DNA from: an uncultured Leucothrix sp.
GTDB lineage: Bacteria > Pseudomonadota > Gammaproteobacteria > Thiotrichales > Thiotrichaceae
Reading direction: 5' to 3'
Assembly: GCA_938004025.1 (NCBI GenBank)
Contig: CALKXC010000431.1
Span: 1-17,712, forward strand
Length of the DNA: 17,712 nucleotides
A program made the translations under genes and the position numbers. Of the stretch, positions 17,476 to 17,712 are shown piece after piece. The first letter of the stretch is position 1. The number at the start of each line of letters is the position of its first letter. The notes beneath the pieces were generated by a model. That model was not told the DNA's origin, searched no databases, and saw only the letters and a program-made list of their open reading frames with translations.

Positions 17476-17712
17476 TCAGGCAAAGGCACTCATCTCAGAC
17501 TCTATTTCATTCCATCGCTGAGTATCGAGAAGTGCGCTACGATTCATATAGGGCTTTCCAATCATTCGCTCCAGGCGATTTTGACTCGCCTTAGCCAGCT
17601 GACTATCCAAGTCTATCTTAGCTTCATCTAAAACCTGAATAACACCCTGTCGATTATTACAAACCAAAACCATATCACAACCAGCAGCGATGGCAGCTTC
17701 AGCACGCTGAGC
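17476..17712 (-). CDS. nagZ: beta-N-acetylhexosaminidase NagZ, C-terminal fragment (cut by window edge)
   Basis: NagZ is the cytoplasmic glycoside hydrolase family 3 enzyme that removes N-acetylglucosamine from anhydro-muropeptides during peptidoglycan recycling. Only the last 78 residues lie in the window. The segment AGCDMVLVCNNRQGV (about residues 11-25 of the fragment) is characteristic of the NagZ C-terminal region. The helical tail follows (DSQLAKASQNRLERMIGK). The frame is open to the last base of the window, so the 5' part, including the catalytic KHFPGHG region, lies beyond. It ends 8 bases before the rhomboid gene. Confidence 0.85.
   Translation of the reverse strand, partial: AQRAEAAIAAGCDMVLVCNNRQGVIQVLDEAKIDLDSQLAKASQNRLERMIGKPYMNRSALLDTQRWNEIESEMSAFA

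Overview
This window is a compact stretch of housekeeping genes from a gammaproteobacterial chromosome of moderate, slightly AT-leaning base composition. The evidence is Fis, FtsB, the rpoN-hpf-ptsN-rapZ block, class 2 PyrD, HtpX and DjlA together with Lpt/Kdo lipopolysaccharide genes. Several junctions differ from both the Escherichia and Pseudomonas orders, which suggests a less-studied (perhaps marine) lineage. I cannot assign a genus. There is no sign of phage, insertion sequence, CRISPR array, tRNA or rRNA, and no gene-free stretch reaches 300 bp.

Layout. (1) 69-317, plus strand: a short fis. (2) 370-4969, minus strand: pyrG-eno-ftsB-ispD-ispF, convergent with fis across a 15-bp perfect hairpin. 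This run makes CTP, enolase, a division protein and two successive MEP-pathway enzymes; IspD consumes CTP. (3) 4970-5263: a divergent spacer with a 14-bp perfect palindrome. (4) 5264-8144, plus strand: kdsD-lptC-lptA-lptB, for Kdo precursor synthesis and lipopolysaccharide export. (5) 8145-8369: a structured leader. (6) 8370-13012, plus strand: rpoN-hpf-ptsN-rapZ-mgtE, for sigma-54, ribosome hibernation, a PTS-Ntr-like regulator, an RNA-binding/nucleotide-binding regulator and a magnesium channel. (7) 13033-17712, minus strand: djlA, folP, pyrD, htpX, a rhomboid-family protein and the 3' end of nagZ. A strong 20-bp hairpin separates htpX from the pyrD-folP-djlA unit.

No new multi-gene system is evident, but several points stand out. 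The PtsN protein has Arg where the family has its phosphorylated His, and contains no His at all; the usual ptsO gene is absent next door, with mgtE in its place. ispD has no ATG, GTG or TTG in frame that would include its CTP-binding N-terminus; the best candidate is an ATC codon 8 nt after AGGGAG inside the end of ftsB. kdsC is missing from the kdsD-lptC junction, and kdsA is missing from between pyrG and eno. Several apparent upstream starts (ispF, hpf, djlA, pyrD) are better replaced by internal starts that fit family lengths and ribosome binding sites.
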